Shown here piece after piece: positions 39,510 through 51,585 of a stretch of DNA of 64,000 nt. The notes under the pieces are model-generated. The model made no database searches. It was not told the origin of the DNA and saw only the letters and a list, made by a program, of their open reading frames with translations. The stretch spans positions 1 through 64,000 of the forward strand of contig NZ_JODM01000013.1 of the NCBI RefSeq assembly GCF_000717995.1, in the 5' to 3' direction. Position 1 is the first letter of the stretch. Every line of letters begins with the position of its first letter. The translations under genes were made by a program, and so were the position numbers. Origin of the DNA: Streptomyces violaceorubidus. GTDB lineage: Bacteria > Actinomycetota > Actinomycetes > Streptomycetales > Streptomycetaceae.

Positions 39510-42181
39510 TGGAGTCGGCCGAGATTCGTCGCCGCTGGTTGAGCTTCTTCGAGGAGCGCGGTCACACCGTCGTCCCTTCGGCGTCGCTCATCGCGGACGA
39601 CCCGACTCTGCTCCTCGTCCCGGCCGGCATGGTGCCCTTCAAGCCCTACTTCCTGGGAGAGGTCAAGCCGCCCTTCGACCGGGCGACCAGCGTCCAGAAG
39701 TGCGTGCGCACGCCGGACATCGAAGAGGTCGGCAAGACCACCCGCCACGGCACGTTCTTCCAGATGTGCGGCAACTTCTCCTTCGGCGACTACTTCAAGG
39801 AAGGCGCCGTCAAGTACGCCTGGGAGCTGCTCACCAGCCCCCAGGACAAGGGCGGTTACGGCCTCGACCCCGAGCGCCTGTGGATCACCGTCTACCAGGA
39901 CGACGACGAGGCCGAGCGCATCTGGCACGACGTCGTGGGCGTCCCCTCCGAGCGCATCCAGCGCCTCGGCAAGAAGGACAACTACTGGTCCATGGGCGTC
40001 CCCGGCCCCTGCGGCCCCTGCTCCGAGATCAACTACGACCGCGGCCCCGAGTTCGGCGTCGAGGGCGGCCCCGCCGTCAACGACGAGCGGTACGTGGAGA
40101 TCTGGAACCTCGTCTTCATGCAGTACGAGCGGGGCGAGGGCATCGGCAAGGAGGACTTCGAGATCCTCGGCGAGCTGCCGAGCAAGAACATCGACACCGG
40201 TCTCGGCCTGGAACGCCTCGCGATGATCCTGCAGGGCGTGCAGAACATGTACGAGATCGACACCTCCATGGCCGTCATCAAGAAGGCCACCGAACTGACC
40301 GGTGTGGCCTACGGCGACGCCCAGGCCTCGGACGTCTCCCTGCGCGTGGTCACCGACCACATGCGCACCTCCGTGATGCTCATCGGCGACGGCGTCACCC
40401 CCGGCAACGAGGGCCGCGGCTACGTGCTGCGCCGCATCATGCGCCGCGCCATCCGCAACATGCGCCTGCTCGGGGCCACCGGTCCCGTCGTCAAGGACCT
40501 GATCGACGTCGTGATCGGCATGATGGGGCAGCAGTACCCCGAGCTGATTACCGACCGCGAGCGGATCGAGAAGGTCGCCCTCGCCGAGGAGAACGCCTTC
40601 CTGAAGACGCTGAAGGCCGGCACCAACATCCTCGACACCGCCGTCAGCGACACCAAGGCCGCCGGTGGCTCGGTCCTCGCCGGTGACAAGGCGTTCCTGC
40701 TCCACGACACCTGGGGCTTCCCGATCGACCTCACCCTGGAGATGGCCGCCGAGCAGGGGCTGTCCGTGGACGAGGACGGGTTCCGGCGCCTGATGAAGGA
40801 GCAGCGGGAGCGCGCCAAGGCCGACGCCCAGGCCAAGAAGACCGGCCACGCCGGTGCCGGTGCCTACCGGGAGATCGCCGACAAGGCCGGCGCCACCGAC
40901 TTCGTCGGCTACACGGACACCGAGAGCGAGTCCACGATCGTCGGCATCCTCGTCGACGGAGCGTCCTCCCCGGCCGCCACCGAGGGCGACGAGGTCGAGA
41001 TCGTCCTGGACCGCACCCCGTTCTACGCCGAGGGCGGCGGCCAGATCGGCGACACCGGCCGGATCCGGGTCGACACCGGCGCCGTGATCGAGATCCGCGA
41101 CTGCCAGAAGCCGGTCCCGGGCGTGTACGTGCACAAGGGCGTCGTCCAGGTCGGCGAGGTCACCGTCGGTTCCAAGGCCCAGGCCTCCATCGACGACCGC
41201 CGCCGCAAGGCCATCGCCCGCGCCCACTCGGCGACCCACCTCACCCACCAGGCGCTGCGCGACGCCCTCGGCCCGACGGCCGCCCAGGCCGGTTCCGAGA
41301 ACCAGCCCGGCCGCTTCCGCTTCGACTTCGGCTCGCCGTCCGCCGTGCCGACGGCCGTGATGACCGACGTCGAACAGAAGATCAACGAGGTGCTCGCCCG
41401 CGACCTCGACGTGCGCGCCGACGTCATGGGCATCGACGAGGCCAAGAAGCAGGGCGCCATCGCCGAGTTCGGCGAGAAGTACGGCGAGCGCGTGCGCGTC
41501 GTGACCATCGGCGACTTCTCCAAGGAGCTGTGCGGCGGCACCCACGTGCACAACACCGCCCAGCTCGGCCTGGTCAAGCTGCTCGGCGAGTCGTCCATCG
41601 GCTCGGGCGTGCGCCGCATCGAGGCCCTGGTGGGCGTGGACGCCTACAACTTCCTCGCCCGCGAGCACACGGTCGTCGCCCAGCTCCAGGAGCTGATCAA
41701 GGGCCGCCCGGAGGAGCTGCCGGAGAAGGTCTCGGCGATGCTCGGCAAGCTCAAGGACGCCGAGAAGGAGATCGAGAAGTTCCGCGCCGAGAAGGTCCTC
41801 CAGGCCGCCGGCGGTCTCGCCGACTCCGCCAAGGACGTGCGCGGCGTGGCCCTGGTGACCGGGCAGGTCCCGGACGGCACCACCGCCGACGACCTGCGCA
41901 AGCTGGTCCTCGACGTGCGCGGCCGCATCCAGGGCGGCCGGGCCGCCGTCGTGGCGCTGTTCACCACGGTGAACGGCAAGCCCCTCACCGTCATCGCCAC
42001 CAACGAGGCGGCCCGCGAGCGCGGCCTCAAGGCCGGTGACCTGGTCCGCACCGCCGCCAAGACCCTCGGCGGCGGCGGTGGCGGCAAGCCGGACGTCGCC
42101 CAGGGCGGTGGCCAGAACCCGGCCGCCATCGGTGACGCCGTTGACGCCGTCGAGCGCCTCGTGGCGGACACCGCCAAGTGA
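39509..42181 (+). CDS. alaS: Alanyl-tRNA synthetase
   Basis: The product has 890 residues, with an ATG overlapping the upstream stop. It charges tRNA-Ala and edits Ser/Gly mischarging. It starts [28 protein letters not shown]. The class II catalytic domain includes [20 protein letters not shown] and [13 protein letters not shown]. The editing domain carries zinc-ligand motifs H-x3-H ([11 protein letters not shown]) and C-x3-H (CGGTHVHNT). The C-terminal C-Ala domain ends after a Gly-rich [15 protein letters not shown] motif. The ruvX GTG overlaps its stop. Confidence 0.98.
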   Translation: MESAEIRRRWLSFFEERGHTVVPSASLIADDPTLLLVPAGMVPFKPYFLGEVKPPFDRATSVQKCVRTPDIEEVGKTTRHGTFFQMCGNFSFGDYFKEGAVKYAWELLTSPQDKGGYGLDPERLWITVYQDDDEAERIWHDVVGVPSERIQRLGKKDNYWSMGVPGPCGPCSEINYDRGPEFGVEGGPAVNDERYVEIWNLVFMQYERGEGIGKEDFEILGELPSKNIDTGLGLERLAMILQGVQNMYEIDTSMAVIKKATELTGVAYGDAQASDVSLRVVTDHMRTSVMLIGDGVTPGNEGRGYVLRRIMRRAIRNMRLLGATGPVVKDLIDVVIGMMGQQYPELITDRERIEKVALAEENAFLKTLKAGTNILDTAVSDTKAAGGSVLAGDKAFLLHDTWGFPIDLTLEMAAEQGLSVDEDGFRRLMKEQRERAKADAQAKKTGHAGAGAYREIADKAGATDFVGYTDTESESTIVGILVDGASSPAATEGDEVEIVLDRTPFYAEGGGQIGDTGRIRVDTGAVIEIRDCQKPVPGVYVHKGVVQVGEVTVGSKAQASIDDRRRKAIARAHSATHLTHQALRDALGPTAAQAGSENQPGRFRFDFGSPSAVPTAVMTDVEQKINEVLARDLDVRADVMGIDEAKKQGAIAEFGEKYGERVRVVTIGDFSKELCGGTHVHNTAQLGLVKLLGESSIGSGVRRIEALVGVDAYNFLAREHTVVAQLQELIKGRPEELPEKVSAMLGKLKDAEKEIEKFRAEKVLQAAGGLADSAKDVRGVALVTGQVPDGTTADDLRKLVLDVRGRIQGGRAAVVALFTTVNGKPLTVIATNEAARERGLKAGDLVRTAAKTLGGGGGGKPDVAQGGGQNPAAIGDAVDAVERLVADTAK

Positions 42182-42681
42182 GCACGCCCGAGAAGGGACA
42201 GGCGGACGGCCCGGTGATGCGCCGCGGCCGCCGCCTGGCCGTCGACGTCGGTGACGCCCGTATCGGGGTGGCGTCCTGCGACCCCGACGGGATCCTCGCC
42301 ACTCCGGTGGAGACCGTCCCCGGCCGCGACGTCCCGGCCGCGCACCGGCGCCTGGGGCAACTGGTCGCGGAGTACGAGCCCGTCGAGGTCGTCGTCGGTC
42401 TCCCGCGCTCCCTCAAGGGGGGCGAGGGCCCGGCCGCGGCCAAGGTCAGGCGCTTCGCGCAGGAGCTGGCCAAGGGCATCGCGCCGGTCCCGGTCCGGCT
42501 GGTGGACGAACGCATGACGACGGTCACCGCCAGCCAGGGGCTGCGCGCCTCGGGAGTGAAGTCGAAGAAGGGCCGGTCCGTCATCGACCAGGCCGCCGCC
42601 GTGATCATCCTCCAGCAGGCACTGGAATCCGAACGGGTGTCAGGCAGGCCACCCGGCGAGGGCGTCGAAGTGGTCATCTGA
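42178..42681 (+). CDS. ruvX: Putative Holliday junction resolvase-like/pre-16S rRNA nuclease
   Basis: The product has 167 residues, with a GTG overlapping the alaS stop (GTGA). It has the RNase H-like fold of Yqg[52 protein letters not shown] and [13 protein letters not shown] with its Asp. Family members mature the 5' end of 16S rRNA and may act on DNA junctions. The alaS-ruvX-mltG-aroE order is the standard actinobacterial arrangement. Confidence 0.96.
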   Translation: MSTPEKGQADGPVMRRGRRLAVDVGDARIGVASCDPDGILATPVETVPGRDVPAAHRRLGQLVAEYEPVEVVVGLPRSLKGGEGPAAAKVRRFAQELAKGIAPVPVRLVDERMTTVTASQGLRASGVKSKKGRSVIDQAAAVIILQQALESERVSGRPPGEGVEVVI

Positions 42682-42756
42682 TCGCGGTACGGTAACGTTC
42701 CGCGCGATGCGGAGGCATTCGAACAGCCACCGCACAGCAAGAGGCGGAACGGAAGC

Positions 42757-42776
42757 GGGCCCTTCGGCAAGGGCCC
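42757..42776 (+). other. Hairpin in the ruvX-mltG gap
   Basis: GGGCCCTT (42757-42764) pairs perfectly with AAGGGCCC (42769-42776) around CGGC. It may be a weak terminator of the alaS-ruvX transcript or lie in the mltG leader. The 128-base gap otherwise shows no motif I can support. Confidence 0.5.
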
Positions 42777-42809
42777 CGGTCCCCGTCGCCTCGCGGCTCT
42801 AGGGGATCG

Positions 42810-44558
42810 ATGACTGAGTATGGCCGGGGCCCAGGCTCCGAACCGTGGCATCCGGAGGACCCGTTGTACGGGGACGGCGGATGGGGCGGACAGCAGGCCC
42901 ACGCGGGTCAGCAGTCCCCCTACGGCGGCCAGCCGCAGCAGTATCCGGAGCAGCAGGCGCAGCAGGGTTACGGCGACTGGAGCAACGGAGGCCAGTCGTC
43001 GTACGGCGGCGGCCAGCCGCAGTACGACCAGTACGGCCGTCAGCACCCCGAGCCGCAGTACGACCAGTACGGTCAGCAGCAGTACGACCAGCACCCGTAC
43101 GGCGGACAGCAGTACGACCAGCAGTACGCGCCCCAGGCCCAGCCCCAGCCCCAGCAGGGTTACGACAACGGTGGCTGGGGCAGCGGGGCACAGCCGCAGG
43201 CGCAGTACCCGGCCGACCCGTCCGACCCCTACGGACAGCAGACCGGCGGCTACGGCGCCGAGCAGCCCGACTTCTACGGCACGCCCGAGGCGTACCCGCC
43301 GCCGGAGCCGCCCACCCGCCGGCGCGCCGAGCCCGAGCCGCAGCGCACCGACTGGGACCCCGGGCCGGACGAGGGCGAGCACGCCTTCTTCGCAGGCGGG
43401 GACGGTGAGGACGAGGCGGCGGACGACGGCCGCGAGGCTCCCCAGGACCGCAGGTCCCGGGGCGGCGGCAAGCCCAAGAAACGCCGCAGCGGATGCGCCT
43501 GCCTGGTGGTCTGCCTGGTGCTCGGCGGCGGCGTGGCGGGTGTCGGCTATTTCGGTTACCAGTTTTACCAGGATCGTTTCGGCACGGCCCCGGACTTCGC
43601 GGGCGACGGCAACGGCGAGCAGGTGACCGTCACCATCCCCAAGGGGGCGGGCGGCTCCACGATCGGCCAGGAACTCAAGCGGCAGGGCGTGGTGAAGAGC
43701 GTCGACGCCTTCATCGCCGCCCAGCAGAGCAACCCCCGCGGCAAGAGCATCCAGGACGGCGTGTACACGCTGCAGAAGGAGATGTCGGCCGACAGCGCGG
43801 TCGAACTCCTGCTCAGTCCGAAGAGCCGCAGCAACCTGATCATCGCCGAGGGCAAGCGCAACGCCGACGTCTACAAGCTCATCGACAAGCGCCTCGGAGT
43901 GAAGAGCGGCACCACCGCCGAGGTCGCCAAGTCCGACTACAAGGACCTCGGCCTGCCCGACTGGGCGCTGAACCACAAGGACGTGAAGGACCCGCTGGAG
44001 GGGTTCCTCTATCCGTCCAGCTACTCGGCGGCCAAGGGGCAGAAGCCCGAGGACGTGCTGAAGCAGATGGTGGCGCGCGCCAACGAGCAGTACGAGAAGA
44101 TCGGCCTGGAGGAGAAGGCGGAGGGCCTCGGCCTGGAGGGGCCGTGGCAGTTGCTCACCGTGGCGAGCCTCCTGCAGGCGGAGGGCAAGACCCACGACGA
44201 CTTCCGCAAGATGTCCGAGGTCATCTACAACCGGCTCAAGTCCTCCAACACCGAGACGAACCAGAAGCTCCAGTTCGACTCGACGTTCAACTACCTGATG
44301 CGCCAGAGCAAGATCCACATCAGCGTGTCCGAGATCCAGACCAACCCGGACCCGTACAACACCTACTACCACCGGGGCCTGCCGCCCGGACCCATCGGCA
44401 ACCCCGGCGAAGAGGCCCTGCAAGCGGCGCTCAACCCCACCGAGGACGGCTGGATCTACTTCGTGGCGACCGACGGCGTGCAGAAGACCGAGTTCGCCAA
44501 GACCCACGCCGAGTTCCTGAAGCTGAAGGACAAGTTCGATGCCAGCTCCCGCGACTGA
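42810..44558 (+). CDS. mltG: Endolytic murein transglycosylase MltG (YceG), with a large disordered N-terminus
   Basis: The product has 582 residues. MltG cuts nascent glycan strands and ends their extension. Residues about 1-160 are a low-complexity Gln/Tyr/Gly/Pro region (repeats such as QYDQYG and YGGQ), then an acidic linker, KKRRSG (about 221-227), one transmembrane helix (about 229-252) and the extracellular LysM-like and YceG domains. In the catalytic region the common SI/LVE(K/R)E motif reads SLLQAEG, with Gln456 where the first Glu usually is and Glu458 retained. The ending ...DEHRGLPPGPIGNPG-like segment (YYHRGLPPGPIGNPGEEALQ) is typical. aroE overlaps its last 20 bases. Confidence 0.92.
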   Translation: MTEYGRGPGSEPWHPEDPLYGDGGWGGQQAHAGQQSPYGGQPQQYPEQQAQQGYGDWSNGGQSSYGGGQPQYDQYGRQHPEPQYDQYGQQQYDQHPYGGQQYDQQYAPQAQPQPQQGYDNGGWGSGAQPQAQYPADPSDPYGQQTGGYGAEQPDFYGTPEAYPPPEPPTRRRAEPEPQRTDWDPGPDEGEHAFFAGGDGEDEAADDGREAPQDRRSRGGGKPKKRRSGCACLVVCLVLGGGVAGVGYFGYQFYQDRFGTAPDFAGDGNGEQVTVTIPKGAGGSTIGQELKRQGVVKSVDAFIAAQQSNPRGKSIQDGVYTLQKEMSADSAVELLLSPKSRSNLIIAEGKRNADVYKLIDKRLGVKSGTTAEVAKSDYKDLGLPDWALNHKDVKDPLEGFLYPSSYSAAKGQKPEDVLKQMVARANEQYEKIGLEEKAEGLGLEGPWQLLTVASLLQAEGKTHDDFRKMSEVIYNRLKSSNTETNQKLQFDSTFNYLMRQSKIHISVSEIQTNPDPYNTYYHRGLPPGPIGNPGEEALQAALNPTEDGWIYFVATDGVQKTEFAKTHAEFLKLKDKFDASSRD

Positions 44559-45378
44559 CCGGCGCCGGGCCGCCGTACTCGGCTCCCCGATCGCCCACTC
44601 CCTCTCCCCGGTGCTGCACCGCGCCGCCTACGCGGAGCTGGGCCTCGCGAACTGGACCTACGACCGCTTCGACGTCGACGAGGCGGCGCTGCCGGCTTTC
44701 GTCGAGGGGCTGGGGCCCGAGTGGGCGGGTCTTTCGCTGACCATGCCGCTCAAGCGCGCCGTGATCCCGCTGCTCGACTCGGTCAGCGAGACCGCGGCCT
44801 CGGTGGACGCGGTGAACACCGTCGTCCTCACCGAGGACGGCCGCAGGACCGGTGACAACACCGACATCCCCGGCATCGTCGCCGCCCTGCGTGAGCACGG
44901 CATCGAGAAGACCGAGACCGCCGCGGTCCTCGGCGCCGGCGCCACCGCCTCCTCCGCGCTCGCCGCGCTGTCCCGGATCTGCACCGGCGAGATCGCCGTC
45001 TACGTGCGCAGCGCGGCCCGCGCCGACGAGATGCGGGGCTGGGCCCAGCGGCTGGATGTCGACGTGCGCATCGCGGACTGGACGGACGCCGAGGAGGCCC
45101 TGCGCGCCCCGCTGGTCGTGGCCACCACGCCGGCCGGCGCCACCGACGCCCTCGCCGCCGCGGTCCCCGAGCGGCCGACGACCCTCTTCGACGTGCTCTA
45201 CGACCCCTGGCCCACCGCGCTCGCCGCCCGCTGGTCGACGTACGGCGGTGCCGTCGTCAGCGGGCTCGACCTGCTGCTCCACCAGGCGGTGCTCCAGGTG
45301 GAGCAGATGACCGGCCGGTCTCCCGCGCCGCTGGCCGCCATGCGAAAAGCGGGGGAGCGCGCGCTCGCGGATCGTTAG
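44539..45378 (+). CDS. aroE: Shikimate dehydrogenase
   Basis: The product has 279 residues, starting inside the end of mltG. It reduces 3-dehydroshikimate with NADPH. The substrate loop GSPIAHSLSPVLHRAAYAELGL, SLTMPLKRAVIP (catalytic Lys), DAVNTVV and NTDIPGIVAAL are present. The cofactor loop AVLGAGATASSALAAL follows, and the C-terminus has FDVLYDPWPT and SGLDLLLHQAVLQ. It works with the aroC-aroK-aroB genes downstream, although a 440-base eroded gap now separates them. Confidence 0.95.
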   Translation: MPAPATDRRRAAVLGSPIAHSLSPVLHRAAYAELGLANWTYDRFDVDEAALPAFVEGLGPEWAGLSLTMPLKRAVIPLLDSVSETAASVDAVNTVVLTEDGRRTGDNTDIPGIVAALREHGIEKTETAAVLGAGATASSALAALSRICTGEIAVYVRSAARADEMRGWAQRLDVDVRIADWTDAEEALRAPLVVATTPAGATDALAAAVPERPTTLFDVLYDPWPTALAARWSTYGGAVVSGLDLLLHQAVLQVEQMTGRSPAPLAAMRKAGERALADR

Positions 45379-45818
45379 GTCCCCTCCCGGTTCCGCAGGG
45401 GCGAGCGGGAGGGGTGCGGATCACGGTGCTCGCCCCGATCGTGCTCGCCGTCGTCGCGAGCCGGGTGGTCGAGGCGCGGCACGGGCAGGCACCGGCGCCG
45501 ATCACCTCGGACCCTCGGCGCCGCCGCGGCCGAGGGAGCGCGGCGCGGGACTTCCTCGGTGCGTTCGCCCCGGCTCCGCCTCGGCGGCGGGGCGACCGAT
45601 CCGCCCGACGCCGCCCGGGTCGGCGTGCGCGTCGCGTCGGCGCGTCCGTCCGCGCGTCCGTCCTCGCGTCCGTCAAATGGACCGCCGACCGGGTCGGGCG
45701 GCCGAACGTGGGAGGATCGGAGGCGGCGGACCGGGGCCGCGCACCCGGTCGGACCGTCCCGTACGCGGAGAAGACGCGTACGCGGGGCATACCGGGGCGC
45801 GAGCACTGAGGAGCACCG
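45379..45818 (+). other. Eroded intergenic region between aroE and aroC, possible gene remnant
   Basis: This 440-base stretch has no convincing gene. An open frame at 45414-45809 begins with GTG and a hydrophobic stretch (ITVLAPIVLAVVASR) with normal G/C third positions for about 45 codons. After about 45560 the codon pattern breaks down into Arg/Pro-rich sequence and short repeats. In many actinobacteria a type IV prepilin peptidase gene lies exactly here, so this may be its remnant; I see no peptidase motif to prove it. The end of the stretch carries the aroC ribosome site TGAGGAG. Confidence 0.5.
45639..45674. repeat. 12-bp tandem repeat, three copies
   Basis: Three consecutive units resemble CGCGCGTCCGTC (45639-45650, 45651-45662, 45663-45674) with one or two changes. 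They lie within the eroded aroE-aroC gap. Confidence 0.8.
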
Positions 45819-48603
<2,785 letters not shown>

Positions 48604-48770
48604 TACCCCGGTGCGCCGTTCCGCCCGATTCACCGTGCGGGACGGGCACTTCGGGCCGCCCCCGGCCGTTCACCAAACGACGGCCGGGGGCGGTACCGTT
48701 CGGTGGCAGGACGGCGGGCACCCTTCCCGCCGTCAGCGCCCATCGCCTGTACGAGACGGAGTGGCACCGG

Positions 48771-49682
48771 ATGCAGCACCCAGTGGGTTCTCCGCTGCCG
48801 CCGCCCCACCAGCCGGGGCAGGGACCGGCCCTCGGCTGGTCCCCGGCCGCACACCACCCTGGCCCGCCCCAGGGACCCGCCCCCGTACCGCCCGCCGCGC
48901 CGGGATACCCCACGGCACCGCGGCAGGCCCCGGTCCCGCACCCGGGTCCCGGCCCGGCCCCGCACCAGCCGCCCCCCGCGCCGGCACATCATCGGCCGGC
49001 TCCCGCCCCGCCCGCCTCCGCCCCGCCCGTGCCGGACACCACCGGGCATGTGCCGCTGCCGCCCGGCGGCCCGGTCGCCGTGCCCAGCGTGCCGCCCGCC
49101 ACCGCCGCCGCGCCCGACCCCACCACGACCACCCTCGCGGTGCTGCTCATCGGCCCCGCGGGCGCGGGCAAGACCAGCGTGGCCAAGTACTGGGCGGACC
49201 ACCGACGGGTCCCGACCGCGCACATCAGCCTCGACGACGTCCGCGAATGGGTCCGCTCCGGCTTCGCCGACCCCCAGACCGGGTGGAACGAGCACTCGGA
49301 GGCTCAGTACCGCCTCGCCCGCCGCACCTGCGGCTTCTCCGCGCGCAACTTCCTCGCCAACGGCATCTCCTGCATCCTCGACGACGCGGTCTTCCCGGAC
49401 CGCCCGGTCGTCGGCCTCGGCGGCTGGAAGCGGCACGTCGGCCCCGGCCTGCTCCCCGTCGTCCTCCTGCCGGGCCTGGACATCGTCCTGGAGCGCAACG
49501 CCGAACGCAGCGGCAACCGACGCCTCACCGACGAGGAGGTCGCCCGCATCCACGGCCGCATGGCCGGCTGGTACGGCTCCGGCCTCCCCATCATCGACAA
49601 CTCCCAACTGGACGTCCCGGAGACCGCCCACCTCCTCGACGAGGTCCTCTCCCGCTCGATAGCAAGCCCCCCGGCCTGGTAA
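48771..49682 (+). CDS. P-loop ATPase/kinase-like protein with a proline-rich N-terminus
   Basis: The product has 303 residues from an ATG. Residues about 1-115 are Pro/Ala/His/Gly-rich, with no predicted fold. Residues about 118-300 form an AAA_33/polynucleotide-kinase-like domain: Walker A LLIGPAGAGKTSVAKYWA, ISLDDVREWVRSG (D-D pair), NGISCILDDAVFPD, and a lid with LERNAERSGNRRLTDEEVARIHGRM followed by PIIDNSQLDVPETAHLL. Such domains phosphorylate RNA or DNA ends, small molecules or proteins; the substrate is unknown. It lies between aroB and the peptidase. A dispersed repeat begins at its stop codon. Confidence 0.8.
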   Translation: MQHPVGSPLPPPHQPGQGPALGWSPAAHHPGPPQGPAPVPPAAPGYPTAPRQAPVPHPGPGPAPHQPPPAPAHHRPAPAPPASAPPVPDTTGHVPLPPGGPVAVPSVPPATAAAPDPTTTTLAVLLIGPAGAGKTSVAKYWADHRRVPTAHISLDDVREWVRSGFADPQTGWNEHSEAQYRLARRTCGFSARNFLANGISCILDDAVFPDRPVVGLGGWKRHVGPGLLPVVLLPGLDIVLERNAERSGNRRLTDEEVARIHGRMAGWYGSGLPIIDNSQLDVPETAHLLDEVLSRSIASPPAW

Positions 49683-49735
49683 GCGCCCCGCAGGGGCGCG
49701 GGGAACTGCGCGACAAGCCCCCACCGGCCTGTCAG
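49680..49735 (+). repeat. Dispersed Streptomyces repeat (GCGCCCC...GGGGCGCGGGGAACTGCGCGA type)
   Basis: The element starts at the stop codon of the kinase-like gene with GCGCCCC (49683-49689) pairing with GGGGCGC (49693-49699), followed by GGGGAACTGCGCGACAAGCC. I recognise this as a sequence scattered in many copies through Streptomyces intergenic regions, usually just after genes. The palindrome could act as a terminator. Confidence 0.65.
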
Positions 49736-49834
49736 GCGCCATACGACAAGAAGACCCACCCCAGTCGGCGCACCCCGCGTCCCCGGGCCCCGCCCACTCG
49801 GCCCACCCAAGCGGCACACCAACCGGCGGAGCCA

Positions 49835-49840
49835 TACGCT
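49835..49840 (+). promoter_or_regulatory. -10 box of a leaderless promoter (M24 peptidase gene)
   Basis: TACGCT ends 6 bases before the ATG at 49847. The transcript would begin at the start codon. No Shine-Dalgarno sequence precedes the ATG. Confidence 0.55.
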
Positions 49841-49846
49841 CGGCTC

Positions 49847-50953
49847 ATGTCAGAGGTCTACGCGGCCCGCCGGACGCGCCTACGGGAACGCTGCAACGCG
49901 GGCGGCAGCGCGGCGGCGCTCGTCTCCCGGCCCGCCAACGTGCGCTATCTCGCGGGCGCCGCCCCGCACGGCGCCGTGCTGCTCCTCGGCAGGACCGAGG
50001 ACCTGCTGGTCTGCTCGGGCCCGCCCGACGACCGGCCGACCGAAGGCCGGCCCGACGAGTCGCTCCAGGTCCGCACCCTGCCCGGCCCCGGCGGTGATCC
50101 GGCCGTCACGGCCACCGGCCTCGCCGTCGACCAGGGCACCGAGTCCCTCGCCACGGAGGACCACCACCTCACCGTGGGCCGGCACCGTGCCATGCGCTCG
50201 GTCGCGCCGACGCTGCGCCTGACCGACCTCGGGCAGGCCGTCGAGCAGCTGAGGGTGGTCAAGGACGAGGAGGAGATCTCCTGCCTGCGCATCGGCGCCG
50301 AGATCGCCGATCAGGCCCTCGGCGAGCTCCTGGAGTCCATCCTGGTCGGCCGCACCGAGCGGCACCTCGCCCTGGAGCTGGAACGCCGCCTCGTCGACCA
50401 CGGCGCGGACGGCCCCGCCTTCCCCACCTCCGTCGGCACCGGACCGAACTCGGGACGCCGCGGTCACCGGCCCACCGACCGCCGGGTGGAGGAGGGCGAC
50501 TTCCTCTCCGTGTGCCTGGGCGCGACGTACCGCGGTTACCGCTGCGAGATCGGCCGCACGTTCGTCATCGGCACCTCGCCGGCCGACTGGCAGATCGAGC
50601 TGTACGACCTCGTCTTCGCCGCCCAGCGGGCCGGACGCGAGGCCCTCGTACCCGGCGCCGCCTGCCGTGATGTGGACCGCGCGACCCGCCAGGCACTGGA
50701 CTCGGCGGGGTACGCGGAGAACCTCCCGGCCCTCACCGGACACGGTGTCGGACTCGAAATCGACGAGGACCCTCAGTTGGCCCCCGCGGCCATGGGTAAA
50801 CTGGACGCTTGTGTGCCGGTCACCGTCGAACCGGGGGTCCACCTCCCGGGCCGGGGCGGGGTCCGGATCGATGACACGCTCGTCGTGCGCCCCGAGGCGG
50901 ACGGCGGACCCGAGCTACTCACCATCACGACCAAGGAGCTGCTCGCGCTCTAG
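49847..50953 (+). CDS. M24 (aminopeptidase P-like) family protein with altered metal site
   Basis: The product has 368 residues from an ATG next to a TACGCT -10 box. It has a creatinase-type N-terminal domain (SRPANVRYLAGAAPHGAVLLL) and a pita-bread C-terminal domain. In active family members two metal ions are held by Asp, Asp, His, Glu, Glu. Here the positions read Cys223 (VCLGATYRGY), Glu234 (RCEIGRTF), His299 (TGHGVGLEID), Glu328 (TVEPGVHL) and Asp342 (VRIDDTLVV). Three of the five residues differ, so it may be inactive, use one metal, or have a different chemistry. It lies upstream of efp, as pepQ-like genes do in many bacteria. Confidence 0.85.
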   Translation: MSEVYAARRTRLRERCNAGGSAAALVSRPANVRYLAGAAPHGAVLLLGRTEDLLVCSGPPDDRPTEGRPDESLQVRTLPGPGGDPAVTATGLAVDQGTESLATEDHHLTVGRHRAMRSVAPTLRLTDLGQAVEQLRVVKDEEEISCLRIGAEIADQALGELLESILVGRTERHLALELERRLVDHGADGPAFPTSVGTGPNSGRRGHRPTDRRVEEGDFLSVCLGATYRGYRCEIGRTFVIGTSPADWQIELYDLVFAAQRAGREALVPGAACRDVDRATRQALDSAGYAENLPALTGHGVGLEIDEDPQLAPAAMGKLDACVPVTVEPGVHLPGRGGVRIDDTLVVRPEADGGPELLTITTKELLAL

Positions 50954-51016
50954 CCTCGCGCTGTGCGTACGCTCCCGGGTCGTCCACGTCAGTCCAGTCC
51001 AGGAGATTCCGCAACC

Positions 51017-51583
51017 GTGGCTTCCACGAACGACCTCAAGAACGGCCTGGTGCTCAAGCTCGAAGGCGGCCAGCTCTGGTCCGTCGTCGAGTTCCAGCAC
51101 GTCAAGCCCGGCAAGGGCCCGGCCTTCGTGCGCACCAAGCTCAAGAACGTGCTTTCCGGCAAGGTGGTCGACAAGACCTTCAACGCCGGCGTCAAGGTCG
51201 AGACGGCCACTGTCGACAAGCGTGACATGCAGTTCTCGTACATGGACGGCGACTACTTCGTCTTCATGGACATGGAGACGTATGACCAGCTGATGATCGA
51301 CCGCAAGGTCGTCGGCGACGCCGCGAACTTCCTCATCGAGGGCTTCGAGGCCACCGTCGCGCAGCACGAGGGCGAGGTGCTCTTCGTCGAGCTGCCGGCC
51401 GCCGTCGAGCTGACCGTCCAGGAGACCGAGCCCGGCGTCCAGGGCGACCGCTCCACCGGCGGCACCAAGCCCGCCGTCCTGGAGACCGGTCACCAGATCA
51501 ACGTCCCGCTCTTCATCACCACCGGTGAGAAGATCAAGGTCGACACCCGTACGAGCGACTACCTCGGCCGGGTGAACAGCTAA
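51017..51583 (+). CDS. efp: Elongation factor P
   Basis: The product has 188 residues from a GTG after AGGAG. It relieves ribosome stalling at polyproline. The KOW-like domain I has [21 protein letters not shown], whose loop lysine is the usual modification point. Domains II and III are complete, ending [13 protein letters not shown]. The loop is PGKGPA. No modification enzyme is encoded nearby. It is separated from nusB by 2 bases. Confidence 0.98.
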   Translation: MASTNDLKNGLVLKLEGGQLWSVVEFQHVKPGKGPAFVRTKLKNVLSGKVVDKTFNAGVKVETATVDKRDMQFSYMDGDYFVFMDMETYDQLMIDRKVVGDAANFLIEGFEATVAQHEGEVLFVELPAAVELTVQETEPGVQGDRSTGGTKPAVLETGHQINVPLFITTGEKIKVDTRTSDYLGRVNS

Positions 51584-51585
51584 CC

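Noticed and set aside
42890..43200. CAG/TAC-rich repeats before the MltG membrane helix as a DNA repeat element
   Set aside because: They are in frame and encode the Gln/Tyr/Gly region of MltG.
45414..45809. A 131-codon frame between aroE and aroC as a real gene
   Set aside because: Codon bias is normal only for the first third, the rest is Arg/Pro-rich with a 12-bp tandem repeat, and no domain is visible.
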